A stretch of DNA of 64,000 nucleotides from Dioscorea cayenensis subsp. rotundata (lineage: Eukaryota > Streptophyta > Magnoliopsida > Dioscoreales > Dioscoreaceae), in NCBI RefSeq assembly GCF_009730915.1, contig NC_052474.1, positions 9,831,501-9,895,500 on the forward strand, in the 5' to 3' direction. The notes beneath the pieces were generated by a model, which did no database searches, was not told where the DNA came from, and was given only the letters and a program-made list of their open reading frames with translations. Positions 23,870 to 37,639 of this stretch are shown here, piece after piece. A program made the position numbers and the translations under genes. The first letter of the stretch is position 1, and each line of letters opens with the position of its first letter.

Positions 23870-26310
23870 TCACTTTGTTTTTATTGCGAGTTTTTTTTTT
23901 CCACACAAGGGTGTTTTCGGTATTTTACTTTTTTTTTACTTTTTTACTTTTGTTTTTTTTAAAAAAAATTTATGGTTTTTCTATTTATTTATATAAATTC
24001 TAAAAATTATTTTGGCTTTTAAAGAAATAAAGGGATTTTTGGTCGGACAATGGTACTTGTCGAATTGCATAAAGTTTGTGATTTATAAAATTTTTATGGT
24101 TTGGCATAGTATGAAAATGTGTCGAAAGCAATGATGTGAAAGATCCTCAATCGTGGAAGTATGTTTGTAACTCAATTCTCATGTTTATGAAGTGAGTGCT
24201 AAAAATTTCTGACTATGAAAATATGTTTATAATTCAATACTTGTATTGGCCCAGCGGCAGGCATAAATAAGTTGTATAGTCTATGTGTTTGTCGTATTTG
24301 TAGAAAAAAGAAACTGTCATACTTGATTGTGATTAATGCATTATAAAAAGACGTTAAATTTTTAATACCTCTCATTATCTATCACATCAAAAAAAATTAA
24401 AATGACTTATATATGTCCACAAAAATAGAAAAATACATATTTATTTATTAGTTTATTATAAAAATTAATAAATGTTTTTATTAAAAAAAGGATAAAGGTA
24501 TTTTAAAATACTAGATTACTAAACTACCCTTCCAATATTGATTTCATGTTTAAGATATATTACCCAATTTATTTATTAATAGAGACAAGTGTAGGAGTGG
24601 TTTTTTATACGGACAATTATAATAATTTTTGAGGTCAAAATACTTAAAAGATATTGTTACATATGTGGGGAAAATATAATAATATATAAATATAAATATA
24701 CAAGGACGTATATAACAAGTTTTAGAAGTGTCATTATCTGAAGTAGAGTCTATGAATTTGCATTTGATAAGTATTCACCTTACTATGCACATGACAAGGA
24801 TGTTTATGGGCTAATTTATTTATTAATATAATTTAAAATAAATATATGTTGCATAAATTAACTTAAAAATTTTATGCTTATATATATATATATATATATA
24901 GCACTTAGGCCCTTGCTACAATCTGAAATTGCAAAGACTTTTAAGTTATACCATAAAAAGGGAGAGAAATGAGCCATGAATCACTAGTGGAAGTAGTCCA
25001 AAGAGGCCTCTATTTGTCCATTCTTAAGTTCCACTAATAAGCCCAAGTGATTCCAGGTAATCAATCACTCACTTGTATTTAGTTTCAAATCATGTGGAAA
25101 ATGCTTCATTATTCTTTTTTGTTTTACATTAATTTATTAAAATTCGAAGTTAATTATTTTGGATTATTATATTTATTTATTTATTTATTGATAAGGATGT
25201 ACCTTTTTTGATGGCCACCTTGAAAACTATATCTTAACTTTATGAATTGGGCTGGTACATGAACTTACATAAACTTGCCAAGTGGTGATCTTTGAGCCAC
25301 AAATTCATCTCCCTTTGCCCATAAATTACAGACTCATATATATTCATTATTCATAATTGATAATTTCTCTTTAAAGAAAAATTTGGCCACATAATTTTTT
25401 TATTTTGTCATAAAACCCTAACCAAGTTTAAAATCTATCAATATTATGTAAAGAGATTAAATATATATATTGATAAATAAGCAATAAGTGCCATGCTTTA
25501 AAGGAAGTCAGGACATACACGCAAAGGACTTGCTATCAATAAGTCATAATGCCGTTAGTGAATTAAATAAATTTTTAATATCATAAATAGATATCATTTA
25601 ATAAATTTTAAATCCAGTTAAAAAAAAACAAAAAATTTCTTTTGATAACATTAAATACAATGTTAATTACAAGAGTATATTACTAGAAAAAAAAAATCAT
25701 GATTTATGGGGCATTGGAAGAGTAGATTAGTGAATTGTTTATCTAAATTTATACCTTCATATTTTATATTAATAGATATTATTTTCTACTAAATGTAAAT
25801 ACTAATTTTGGACCCCAAAAATCCAATTTATTGCATAATAGATTTTCAAATATTCAATTCAATACTAAATCTAATTCAAGAAAACATAAATTATTTTTAT
25901 TTCTTAATTTATCCTTGTAACTCATATCCCTCACTATACTATTCGTTCATATTGCATTAGATAAAAGACGTAATTATTCAACATCTAATGTAGTAAATAT
26001 ATTTTAATTTAAACATTTTTATCTTAATAATAAAAATGGTAACTAAAAATTAAAATAATAATAATAATAATAACAAATTTTTACTTTAGAAAAGGAAGAA
26101 ACATGTGATGGGAGTGAGATGTGTCTCTCCTGAAGTGGTGTGATGTGGTGGTTCATCAATGCTATTTTTACACATCAAAAATGGAAGTAGATATGTATCA
26201 CTAGCAACTACTCACCAACCCACCACAAAGTGAACTATTATTATTTTAATAAATAAATAAATGATACATGCTATGTATATACCAACTTATAAGCCAAAGT
26301 TTTTATATAT
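23870..26310. other. intergenic, AT-rich, no gene seen
   Basis: Low-complexity AT-rich sequence with a TA run near 24880-24901 and a short ATA run near 26058-26071. No coding region is supported on either strand. Confidence 0.6.
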
Positions 26311-26320
26311 TTGTTTTTTG

Positions 26321-26862
26321 TCAAATTATATTTTAATTATTGCTATAAGTATTAAAAAACCGAACTCCATCGAATTAATTGAATGCAGCCTGAGGTGAGG
26401 AATTCCTAGGCTTATACGGTGTTGTGTTTTTTGAATCTTATTATTTTATAAAGTGAATTTTAAAAATTAAAAATAAAATAAAGTAAATTAGAATATTTTC
26501 TCAAATTATATGTTAATTCTTGCTATAACTATTAAGAAACTGAATTCGATTGAATCAATTTAATGAGGCCTAAGGTGAGGAATTCTTAAACTTATATTAT
26601 GTTGTTTTTGTGATCTTATTATTTTATAAGCTTAAGTTTGGAAATTAAAAATAAAATAAATAAATTAGAATACTTTTCTCAAATTATATTCTAATTCTTG
26701 TTATAAGTATTAAGAAACCAAATTTGATCGAATTAGTCCAATGCGTTCCACCGGAGATGGGGAATTCCTAAACAAATACATTGTTGGTTTTTCAAATTTT
26801 TTTTTTAATTATTTTTATAAACAAAAATTTTGAAAAATAAAAGTAAAATAAATAAATTATAA
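26321..26862 (+). repeat. three tandem copies of a 178-180 base repeat
   Basis: The phrase TCAAATTATAT begins copies at 26321, 26501 and 26679, giving periods of 180 and 178. Within each copy, GCTATAAGTATTAAGAAAC, a GAGGTGAGGAATTCCTA-like block, TGTTGTTTTT and AAATAAAATAAATAAATTAGAAT recur in order. It resembles a short satellite array or a local triplication. No reading frame is conserved. Confidence 0.85.
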
Positions 26863-26869
26863 TATTGGA

Positions 26870-28980
26870 TAAAAAGTTCAATTTGACCACAATAGCAATA
26901 GTCTCTTGGTTAAACCATAATAATAAACATTGTGTGTGTATCTGAGATAATTTATCCACATTGTCAATAAAAAAAACTTGTATTTTTAATAAAAGATAAT
27001 CTAAAAAATATCTTTTAAAGCTTTTTTTTAATTATATAATCAAATGAACCATAAATTTGTGTGCTCATGATTTTGATAAAAAGAAAAACTAATGATGTAC
27101 ATAAATATATATACACCCACACTCAATCACATTTTTTTACCTAGCAAAGTAAACACGAGAACTACAAAAACCAAATATATATATATATTTTTTTCAATTT
27201 TTCAACAACACTATGACTAACAACTTCATCATAAAACTCTACCTAATCTAAAAAATAAAACTACAATTTTGAAAATTACAATATAGATATAAAAAAAAAT
27301 CACTATTATTTAGAGAATTGGTCCCCATTTGGACTTTAAGAACATGATCTGAAAAAGTGAATCATTATAGAGAATATATCCTGAGTTGGGAAGCACATAT
27401 TATATATAATATATATAAGCTTAGATCCAAGTACTAAAAAACAAAGACCTCTCAAGGAATATTTAAGGCATTTAAATTCTCTTGGTTGGGTTTGACCTTA
27501 TTGTGGCATTTTCTTGAAGAGAACTAATATATTATTAGCATGAGAAGAGCCATTGACCTTTGCATGTTCATACAAATGACACTAGACTCAATTTGAACTC
27601 CCTCATCTCTCCACCATGTTTGAAATATTAGCACTTGGGCAGTTGGGCCTGTCAAAGTTACTTACATTTTACATGATTTAATTATTTAAATAAATATATT
27701 TAATAAATATATTTTTTTTAAAATTATTAATATGATAAATGTGTCATTAAAAAAAATAAGAGAGACGAAGGGGCCAATGGAGCTGCGGTTGAATACTAAT
27801 CTAACAGCCCTCGGAGGCATCTCATACAATATTTTCTAAGGACATTCCCAGAAAATATAACCTCATATATATATATATATATATTATTTATCACAAGTAG
27901 TGTAACTGTTTGCAATTAACTCATTTTTACAAATGGTTTATAATCCTCTTATAATTGTTTTTATCTGTCACAACTATTTTTAATGCTCTAATTTGAGTAA
28001 AAATATATAATTTTTCTTTTCCATATGCATGCATATAATTAGATGTTAAAATGTGCAACTACTCTCTGTTTTTAATAAAAGCTTTATGAATTATTTCTGA
28101 AAACTAATTGAGTAGCCCTAAGCTTTTAATTTTAAAAACTCATGGTTTTTCATTAAATTAATTATATATAATAAAGTGTATAATTATAATAACTATATAA
28201 GTAAATATTTATTTAAAACATCAATTTATTTAAAAACCAAAAGATCATACATACATATATGAATATCTATATATATAAACTCATGTAAAACATAAACATA
28301 TAACTATATAGTTATAAATATTATATAAAATATATAAAGGATAATTCATCATGAATGATAACAAAGTCGTTAATTGTGGCATTGTAAGAATCTTTTACTT
28401 TTCAGGAGGTACATACAGTTATAACCGTATCAGCTTTTTACTGCTCATGTCTATAACACCGCAAAACTATAATTTTCTTTTAAATTCCAGCAAAAGAAAT
28501 TCACCGAAAGTATAACATTTAATCCTGCCACATTAAGAAAAAAAAATTTTAAGTAGATAATAATGATAATAACATGATAAATAGAAATAAGAAAAAAAGG
28601 CACACCATATTCATTAAAGACTGTTGCATCAAGGTAAAGAAAGCGAACTATATTCACCCAAAGCCTACAAGTCTATACATATTTTTGTGACAACAAAAAA
28701 ACATATTAATAAAAAATGCATTAATCATAATGGTTTAACAACCCCTAAAATTTTATTATGTGAGATGGATAAACTGCATAGAGTAATGAAAACCTGTCAT
28801 ATTCACCCAAGATAATATATTAAGAACCATAAACTCTCAATGATAGATTTTCTCACCATGCAACTCTGGAGGGGTGAAAAATACAATTACTCTCACAAAA
28901 AACTTACACTAGGATCTAGTAAACGATAAATAAACAATGCTCTATAATATTCTAAAAACCCAATAAACAGTATATAAACA
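26870..28980. other. intergenic, AT-rich, no gene seen
   Basis: AT-rich DNA with a TA run at about 27864-27885. No gene, RNA or transposon domain recognised. Confidence 0.55.
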
Positions 28981-28984
28981 ATAT

Positions 28985-29062
28985 TATTGTAATCGCAAGC
29001 GCAGGGTTTCAATCCTACGTCTGCTGATGCACTGCCCTAGTCCCTTACCACTTGGCCTAAAC
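28985..29062 (-). repeat. possible tRNA-derived SINE head
   Basis: The minus strand reads GGCCAAGTGGTAAGGGACTA (A-box-like) and, about 30 bases on, GGATTGAAACCCTGCG (B-box-like, compare GGTTCGAAACC). This is the internal promoter layout of tRNA-derived SINEs. It does not fold as a complete tRNA. It lies downstream of the flippase gene. The body and tail were not delimited. Confidence 0.4.
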
Positions 29063-29246
29063 AAATGTTGGCAACATTAAATATAAATGACAATAATTTT
29101 TACTCCAGATATGAATTTTGTTTACCTGGCCACATTACCCGCACACAGACTTTTAAATTTACATTTCCTAATCTAATCAACTGGGCAAATAGAACCTAAA
29201 GTTTAATGAACTTCATTTACTGGAAAAACAGTAGCATACCAAGTTT

Positions 29247-32200
29247 TCATGGCGAACTTGTTGAAGGCATCCTCTTGACAATGTCATGATACTTTGGGAA
29301 TATGTTGGCTTGTAATGTTGAGTACACAAAATATGGTAGAAGGGCAGAGATGACTGTAAATAGAGCTGTTAGCCAATAGAATGGATTTTGATAACAGGTT
29401 TCGATGAAAACCAAGTAGGCGGTTGTGGAAATTGCCGGTGGGAAGAACCCATAGATTACTAGGAATATAAACCAGAAGAGGATGCTTCCCCAGATAAATA
29501 GATGCTGAATCCATGTGAAGTAGCTGAGGTAAAGAGCCATTTGGAGATTCACGGTGCAAATCACGCAGGTGTACATTGTGACTCCAAGTTCGGCTAATCC
29601 TGCCGGTTTGCCATCATGGCGAAAGGCTTGTATAAGGATGGAGCTGGTTGATAGAAAGTAGATTATGATGGAACTGCAGATTCCGTTTAACATCCAACGA
29701 ATAATTCGCGTCCAGCTGAAGAAGATATTTTGTACACCATCCTGGTGGAGGAGAGGGAACTGCAGAGAGTACCAAAGATTACTAAATCATATTATGTATT
29801 GTGATAGAGGATGAGAGAGATTATCATCAAACTTTATCCTAACAAAGCTAGCATTTGCCTAATATTGTAAGAATTTTAGCATGGAGAAACTAAATGCATG
29901 GTTATTACAAGCAAAAATAAAAAAAAAAAATGAAGGAATCATTGTATGAGTGACAGGTAATATAAGCAGCTAGCATACATGATTAGTATCTATCAGAAGA
30001 ATGTTGAATATAAAATCAATATGGTTCATACAGATAAACCCTGAGACATCTTTGTTCATGTAGCACGTATTGTTCATTGTGTGACATAGCAGCACACAGT
30101 AGTCAAAAAATACACCATATATGCTTTAGGCAAATCAGGGAGTTGCTCTGGTGATGCTGTGAAGCTATTTGAGGTATCATAGTATCAAAGTTCCCTGTTC
30201 TTTGGTTTGAACTTTGAACACATAATTCTCTTGATGTCAACATAAGTATCAAAGTTTCAGCGTGAGCATCACTTAGATTCTTTAGTTTCAAGCCTTCAAG
30301 CCTTTAAGAATACTATTCATAAGCCTCAAGATATGTATCCTCTGGTGGCACTGTAAAGCGATTCTAATAATCTCTCCGTCTGCCAGACTCAACCTCGAGT
30401 CTGTTAACTCAAGTTCTTCAAGGTTCAAGATTTAGTCTCTCTCCTAGCTCAGGCATCTGTTGATTATGTTGGTTGGCTATTTGCCAAAATTAAATATACA
30501 TATTTCTTTGAAGATTCAAACAATCAGAGCGGCCATTATTATGCTTCAATGTTTTAACTCAGCCCAAAGATTCAGCTCTATGATTGATTATACCTCAAAA
30601 TCGTACAAATATGTTTTGTCCAAGAAAAGATCATACAAATATGTAAATGAACTTACCTTTCTGTATGTATTTATGGGCAATGCACAATAATTGATTTTGA
30701 TTTCAATATCAAGTTAAAAGTTAATATCTTGACTTAATCCACCGGCTAAAATCCCAAATAAGATACTCACATGGGCACTTAGACAAGTCACTGAAACCAA
30801 AAGAACTCTTAAATAAGAGCACAACCAAGGCGAAGGGAGAAGACACTGATAGTGCACCCCTCCACATCCAATGCACACACAAAAATGCCTCATCTTAATT
30901 TTGGGGAATCATTATGCCTAAACAGGGTTGCCATTCTAACTCTTATTGGATGGCTCCATCCCCAAAAGTTTATGGCTGAACCACATAAATTTTTAAGACC
31001 AAAGTTAAGGCAAATATCAGATATTTAGTCAACTTTAGGCCAACCTTGTTTTGAGAATGTTACCATTTACAAGTTCAATTAAATCTCTATATACAGAAGC
31101 TAGTGCTAGCTCCAATTATGTTTAACATATAAGATATACAGATCTATTCACCCATTACAGTATGCTGTGGACTCCCACTCAAGTGGAGTACATAATTTTC
31201 TGCTAGTCTCTCCTCTTTTTTGCATGATACAATCCCTTATCCCACCTCAAAAAACATGTTTTCACTGTACTCAAACAAGACCACGCGCCCTTACCATAAC
31301 ATTTCAGACAGAAAATTCTAGCTGTTTTATGGAATTGATCACAGAAGAAACATTAGATATATAAAAGTAGCATTTACACTTAACCACATGCAATCATCAT
31401 ATGCATCCCCCCTAAGAAAAGCATATTTTATGGGAAAAGTGACACAAGGAACTAGATGGATGAGAGGGTTTTTACCTTGAGGCATGTCCGTGATGAGACA
31501 TCTTTATCGAATACCCCAAGAGCAATGACCGGAAGTGATGTGAAGGCGACATTGTAAAAAGCTATGTACCAATCATTATAAGCAGGTTCTCCAGAGAAAG
31601 AAGCATACGCCTCAAAGCAGAATAGTGTAAAGCCAAATGTTATGTTCTTGTAGAAAAAGTAGCATATCTGTTCAAAGGCCAGGAAGAAATAAATGTGTCA
31701 GTAAGTAAATTATTCAGCTAAGGGCTATGTGTGAATTGGACAATATAGCAAATCTCTGTCGCAAGTGGGAAAAAATATCATATATCTAAGAAATCACAGT
31801 GATAACATAAAATGATTGATTCAGAAGAAGAAGAACGCTATACATTCAATAGAAGCTTCACTGTAATCCAGTGAAAAAGGAGCTTGGTCATAAAGATGCA
31901 AATTGATCAAGACGGCCAAGGAAGATTAAACTAATCCACATTGTCCATGATGCTTTTATCTCTTACAAATGGATTTAGTCTAGGTTGGCCATCCCATGTG
32001 CTGAAACGAGGTCATAACAGATAGCTGATAGTTTTCTCCAACAACGTATAGATCAATCTTGACTACCCAAACAAATTCCACTTACATATCTAATGATCAT
32101 AGCAACATAAGAGCAAATGAGAGCGTTCACAAGAGGTTCAAGATGCAATTTGCATATGAGCCACAAGTAGTTAGTTTGAATATTCTTTCAAGAGACAAAG

Positions 32201-35200
32201 ACCTGACTATATTATTTGAAGGAATAAAATGCTCAACGTGAAAATAGATGATACCAATATGGAAGTAGAGGTAAGTGGAGTAATTTCTTGGGATAGACTT
32301 TTGTACATACCATGGCTGCGATCCGCCTGTAGCACCAATGACCATGCACAAGCAACAGGCGCTCCAGAAAACGAAACTGGGCTATTGCAAAGTCGCTAGA
32401 CATCACAGCCTAGGAGGGAGAAGTCAAATAAGCTTCTATCACCACAAACACGAGCAGATATATGAATTGATTACAATATTAAAATAACTTATTCTATGAT
32501 GTTATATCTCATACAGGGAGGGACAGTAAATTATCAGAGACGATAGAGCAACATAAATTTGAAGGGAGAAACTATGCTAGCAAAGATGACCATGCAGAAG
32601 AATTCGGCGATTACAAATAATTACCGCCATGATAATAGAAACATGAAAGTAATTTAGGATGCCTACTTAGATAGGTTGAAGAGAGAGAACATTCCATTTT
32701 CAAGAGTGCATGCCAGACTTGGTAATCCTCCATTTTAACAGTGATAAAAATGCTAAAATAACACTTTATACAGGTCCAAAAATCATTCGTCAACAATAAA
32801 TCATTGGATGCAATTGCAGTCTATCCCTGCTTCATTTTGTAATGTGGTGTGACTGCTACAAATTTTACTAAAATTGTGAAAGGATTCCTTCAAGGTAAAT
32901 CAGCCTTAAAAATTATGGCAATGTTTTCATGAATAAAAATGTTGATAGAAAACTAGGTGTTAATCACTAGTCCGTATTATCTGCCATTATTAAAAAGATT
33001 GAACTGCAGCTTTGATTCTGACCGAGCTGTCAATTCACACACACCACCTGTTTGACAGCATGCTGTAAACGTCATTGACTCAAATGGTCAGTAAAAATAA
33101 CTCAATCTAGGGTTTTTCCCATGACAATAACAAAGTAAAGGAAGTCCACAAAAGGGAACATAAAAACAAAATTCTCAGCAAACTAGTGAAGTCAATGGAT
33201 GAAAGGACCTGCATCCCCTCAACACCACTGATTCCAACACCAATGTCAGCCTCTTGAAGCATGCCAACATCATTTGCCCCGTCTCCAATTGCTAGTGTTG
33301 TCTTTCTTGTGCCACCCTTGACCAATCTAGTTACCTATCAACATCAAATAAATTTCTTGGATCATAAAAGAACAAACAGAAGTAGGTCTAAAGAACTTAA
33401 AAATAGAGAAAGCTGCACCAACCATTGCCTTCTGTTTTGGTGAAGTCCGGCAGCAGATAACAGATGCACATCTAATTGCCAGATCCAGAAACAAGTTTTC
33501 CAGGTTTCTTGAAAGAGCAAAACCCAGAGATTTACCATCAATGATGAGAGCAAATGGAATAGAAATTTCTTTTGATACAGTAACTTGTGAATGTGCTTCA
33601 TTTAGTTGCCTGGCGATGCTTTCATAAGATGCCTAGGGAAATAGCAAAACTGCCTCATATGAATTCAACCTCTTATGTTTGTTAAAAGTTTTCATAATTT
33701 TATACCTTTTCAAAGGCTTCCCTCCTTCCTTGCTTCTCCAATGCATTCATATCTGGTGTATCCAAGGTAACAACAATTTGTCTCATTCCTTTCCTTAGCA
33801 AGTTGCATGCAAACCTACAATATTTCATTGCCTTTTTAAGACTTAAAATCAAGAACAAAGAAGACTCAAAATTAAAAGCAGTTTTGTTGTTCTGAAAACA
33901 AAACCCGATTTTGACTGCTGTTTCCAGCTTATCACCAGTCAAGACCCAGATCTTGATCCCGGCTTGAGCAAGTTTGTTAATACACTCCGGAACCTGATAC
34001 AGAGATAGAACTAAGCAAATTATGTTAATGTCATTAAAAAAAAAAGAACACCATATCTACAGTTGAACATTAATACTTAAATTTTGGTGCATTTCCAAAT
34101 GGCTATGATTCCTTTGCAGACTTGTCCATATAGTAAGTCCACAGCAATGTGTGTCCAATGTTAGGTGAAAGTGACTCTACTCCCAATCATTCCATATGTC
34201 TGGCTATATTAGATTACAGCACAAACTATCCCACTCCTAATGTAAGCAACTCATGAACTGCCATGTAACATTACTAAGTGAATCTTTAGTATTTGACTAA
34301 GAGCATAATTGTCAAAGGGTAGAACAGGATTACATCACAATTTACATGTATGACACAACAAGACTCAACAACTGCATATAAATCAGAAAAAAAAATTTAA
34401 AAATTCTTAGTATTATTTGGTGTGGAACCTATGAAAATAATAGTTTAGGGGAATTGCAGATTATAAAATATACCCCCGTCTGCAGTTTATCTTCAACAGC
34501 TGTAGCACCTAGGAGAATAAAATCCTTCTCAATTTTTTCAGCAGCAGCATCAAGCATTTCATCACGATCAGCAGTGACAGCATTGCTGGCCATTAAGAAC
34601 TCAGCATGCCAAGTTTTATACTCTTCCTCACTAAGCTTGCGATAGGCAACTGCCAAGGTTCTCAACCCAGCCTCAGAATATTCATCAATGTGTCTTTTGG
34701 TCTCTAACTCAAATAACCGCCCATCATCAGCAAGATTTTCAAATATTGCGCTACGAAGAAACAAAAGCAGATTTTAGGACTCAACTCAAATTTGACAAAA
34801 CAATGTAATCCATTCTAAACAGGGTCCAGGGCCAAACCATCAAAACCTGTCTGCTCCTTTGCAGAAAAGCAACAATTGTTCCTCCTCATCCCTTACAATC
34901 ACAGACATACGTTTACGAGCACTGCTGAAGTGTAGCATGTTTAGAAGTGTATATGACCTGAAATTCAAAAGCACAGTGGTAAGATAGCTCCAAAAAAATT
35001 TTAGTTTAATAAAAGCTAAAATACAAAGTTATAGTTATTGATGTCTAAATACCTATCAACATCTCTGCCAATTTTAGGATCAAACTCATGCAATGATATA
35101 CTTGTCTGTGTTCTTTCATAAAATTCAAAGCCAATTTCTCTTGCCGCTACCACAAAAGCTGCTTCATCTGGGGACTCAGCCTCGTAGTAAATTTCAGAAG

Positions 35201-37573
35201 ATTTATTGCCTATAACAGGAACAACAGTATGACAGATTGCTAATGTGTGGAAGAACTTTTGTATAAAATCCAAATTTGGTTCATTAACCCAATGCCCATC
35301 CATCAACCTATCATCCCTGAGGTTAAAGCCTTTGACAGTTTTTCTTGACACTGCAGGAGAGTGTGAAGGATCATCAATTTCAAAGCTTTTAACAGTTCTT
35401 CTTGACACTGCCAGGGAGTGTGATGGACCCTCAATTTCAAATGTACAGTATTGTTTTAATCCTCCAAGACCTGGCTCAACTGCAGTCAATCCACTTCCAT
35501 ATGCAACACCAGCAATGGAACATTTCACAAACTGCATCAAGTTGCATGTCAATGTACCAGTTTTGTCTGATAGTATGGTATTAACTTGGCCAAGTTCCTC
35601 ATTTAAATTTGACGTGCGGGCCCGTGCAGGTTTGTCAGATTCCTCACAGTACATTTCCTGGTCATTATTAATAAAAGTACTTTGTAGAACTTTGACAATT
35701 TCTATGGATATATATAATGATATTGGAATGAAGCACCCAAACAACATTAGGCCTGTCAGGAAGTGACAGAAAGCTGCCAAAGATGCTCCTTTAGGATCAA
35801 AGAGTACAGATGATTTGTCTGGCCTTAAATACCATCTCTTAAACTTTCCGTCACTAATATCCTGCTTAGTTTGAATTCCAAAAAAGATAGATCCAGTGGA
35901 GGAGAGTACAACAAGAGAAGTGAAAAGGATATAAATAATCTTATCCATTCTTTTCTCAATCTTACTCCTCTTGGAAGGAGGATCCATGGCATTCTGCATG
36001 ACCTTGGTGTCATGTCCACTAAAAATTACCAAACCATAAATATGCTGGGTATTTCTTAGTTTAGAATCTCGCAACAGAATCTGCTGTGGAGAAAGAGGAT
36101 ACTGTGTACCTTCATGATGCATAGTCCCAACAAAAGAATACAGATTCTCATTTGGATCTTCACATTTGATTAATGCTTTGAATTTTTGAAAAGAATGGTC
36201 ACTACATAGCATTGTAGTAACCTGCAAACACTGCTTTGTTTTCAAATTCGTCTCTCCATCAAGGTTCATGGTTTCAACATAACAAATCCCATCGTCATGG
36301 CTGGATGAAAGCAAAACTAGATCAGCCGGAAAGAACTGATCCTTCTCCACTCTGACAATATCTCCCACACTAAGCTTTTTCCATTCCGTTTGATAAAACG
36401 CATGGCTACCATCATATACCATGACCTTTCTGTTGTTAACCTCTATGTCCTGAAAATAAATAATTTAACACGAGCACAAGAGGCAGAATAAGATAAGCTT
36501 AGCTATATAAAGTGCTTACCAACAACTGAAACTAATAACATATTTGGGGAAAGTAAAAGAAAGAAGTTAAAGCTTGAATGAGAAATGTCAGGCACATTCT
36601 CTACACAAATGCTATATTGAATAGTCAACCTCTATTCCTAAGGTTATGTGACACCGCAAAAACCATATAAAAAAGCCCTTAGTTCCATGGAAACAGTACC
36701 TGTCACCTATATATATACACACAATATCTTTTATCCATTTACCAAAAATACACAATGGTATAGTCATTGTTTGGAAAAAAAGCAGAAGAAATTCGGTAAA
36801 CAGTACAGTTACCAGCCAAAGATTACAGATACATAGGGTACCCAAGCCAAGCCCTAATCACATATATAGTGAATGAGTGAATTATTTATTGACTGTACTT
36901 ATTAATACATTTAGCGTTCTTTCATTATACCAATCAATACAATCAATTCAACAAAACTCAATCTATAGGGCTAATAAAAGAGGCAACTTTTTCAACAAGA
37001 TAGCTCATACTGATAAGTTCATCTACACATTGGACTTCGGTTTCCTCACTCTACATCATGCCACCGAGACCGTTGCAAGTTGTCTCAAGCTCCAATTGTA
37101 TAGATAAAAAAATAAAATAAAAAATTGCAACTTTCTCAATATTTATTGGATCAGAAATACAAAATCTAGATCAGAAACAACAAATTTGGCATCAAAATGA
37201 AGTTTACCTGCTTTTTGCGACGCCAGTCCTCAACGGCCTCCTTAGCCATGGTTGCTCCAACGACGACCACAAGTGGCAGCAAGATGCTCACAGCTCGATA
37301 CGGTGCCAATGGACTGAAAGACACACAAGCGACCACCAAGAAGAACAAGTTGGCCACCCGCCGGAACTGCTCGAACAGAGATTTGGGCAAGAAGTTGGCG
37401 ATCGTGTACTTGGTCGTCGACACAGCGTTGAGAGGGTACAAGGGCCTGTCGTCCTCCTGGATCTCCGGATTGTTGCAATGCACGACCCGCGAGTATCCCG
37501 CACCGCTCGTCTTCTCTCGATCCAGTGATCCCGATCGCCGGCGAGACCATCGCCGGCGCAAGCAGCCGAACAT
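29247..37573 (-). CDS. P4-type ATPase, phospholipid flippase (ALA family), complete
   Basis: Flips phospholipids to the cytosolic leaflet using ATP, normally with a CDC50/ALIS beta subunit in Golgi, endosome or plasma membrane. Eleven exons on the minus strand: 37573-37208, 36449-35053, 34957-34847, 34750-34474, 33993-33905, 33814-33706, 33632-33423, 33334-33209, 32409-32311, 31667-31476 and 29759-29247. The coding total is 3489 bases, 1162 residues, with no break. Motifs: N-terminal [22 protein letters not shown] (Asp186, actuator domain), PISLYIS (about 364, the P4 signature), DKTGT (phosphorylated Asp417), [25 protein letters not shown], and ten expected membrane segments, the last six in exons 9-11. 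Closest remembered relatives are Arabidopsis ALA9-ALA12. The C-terminus ([15 protein letters not shown]) is shorter than in those. A 19-residue tandem duplication lies in the linker after the phosphorylation site. Confidence 0.96.
35328..35441 (-). repeat. 57-base in-frame tandem duplication in flippase exon 2
   Basis: Two adjacent 57-base units (35441-35385 and 35384-35328) encode [19 protein letters not shown] and [19 protein letters not shown]. They sit between the DKTGT block and the nucleotide-binding domain. The frame is kept. Several differences between copies show it is not a fresh assembly artefact. Confidence 0.9.
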
Positions 37574-37639
37574 CTTCTCGAAATCGTCGGTGAGATTTGA
37601 TTGCTTGGCAAGGGAACGATTGCTTTATTCTTGAGTTTT

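Noticed and set aside
35245..35766. 173-codon plus-strand frame inside the flippase
   Set aside because: Antisense shadow of exon 2, which shows clear P4-ATPase motifs on the minus strand.
37197..37634. 145-codon plus-strand frame and two alternative minus frames over flippase exon 1
   Set aside because: Out-of-frame readings of exon 1; the frame beginning [10 protein letters not shown] matches the family.
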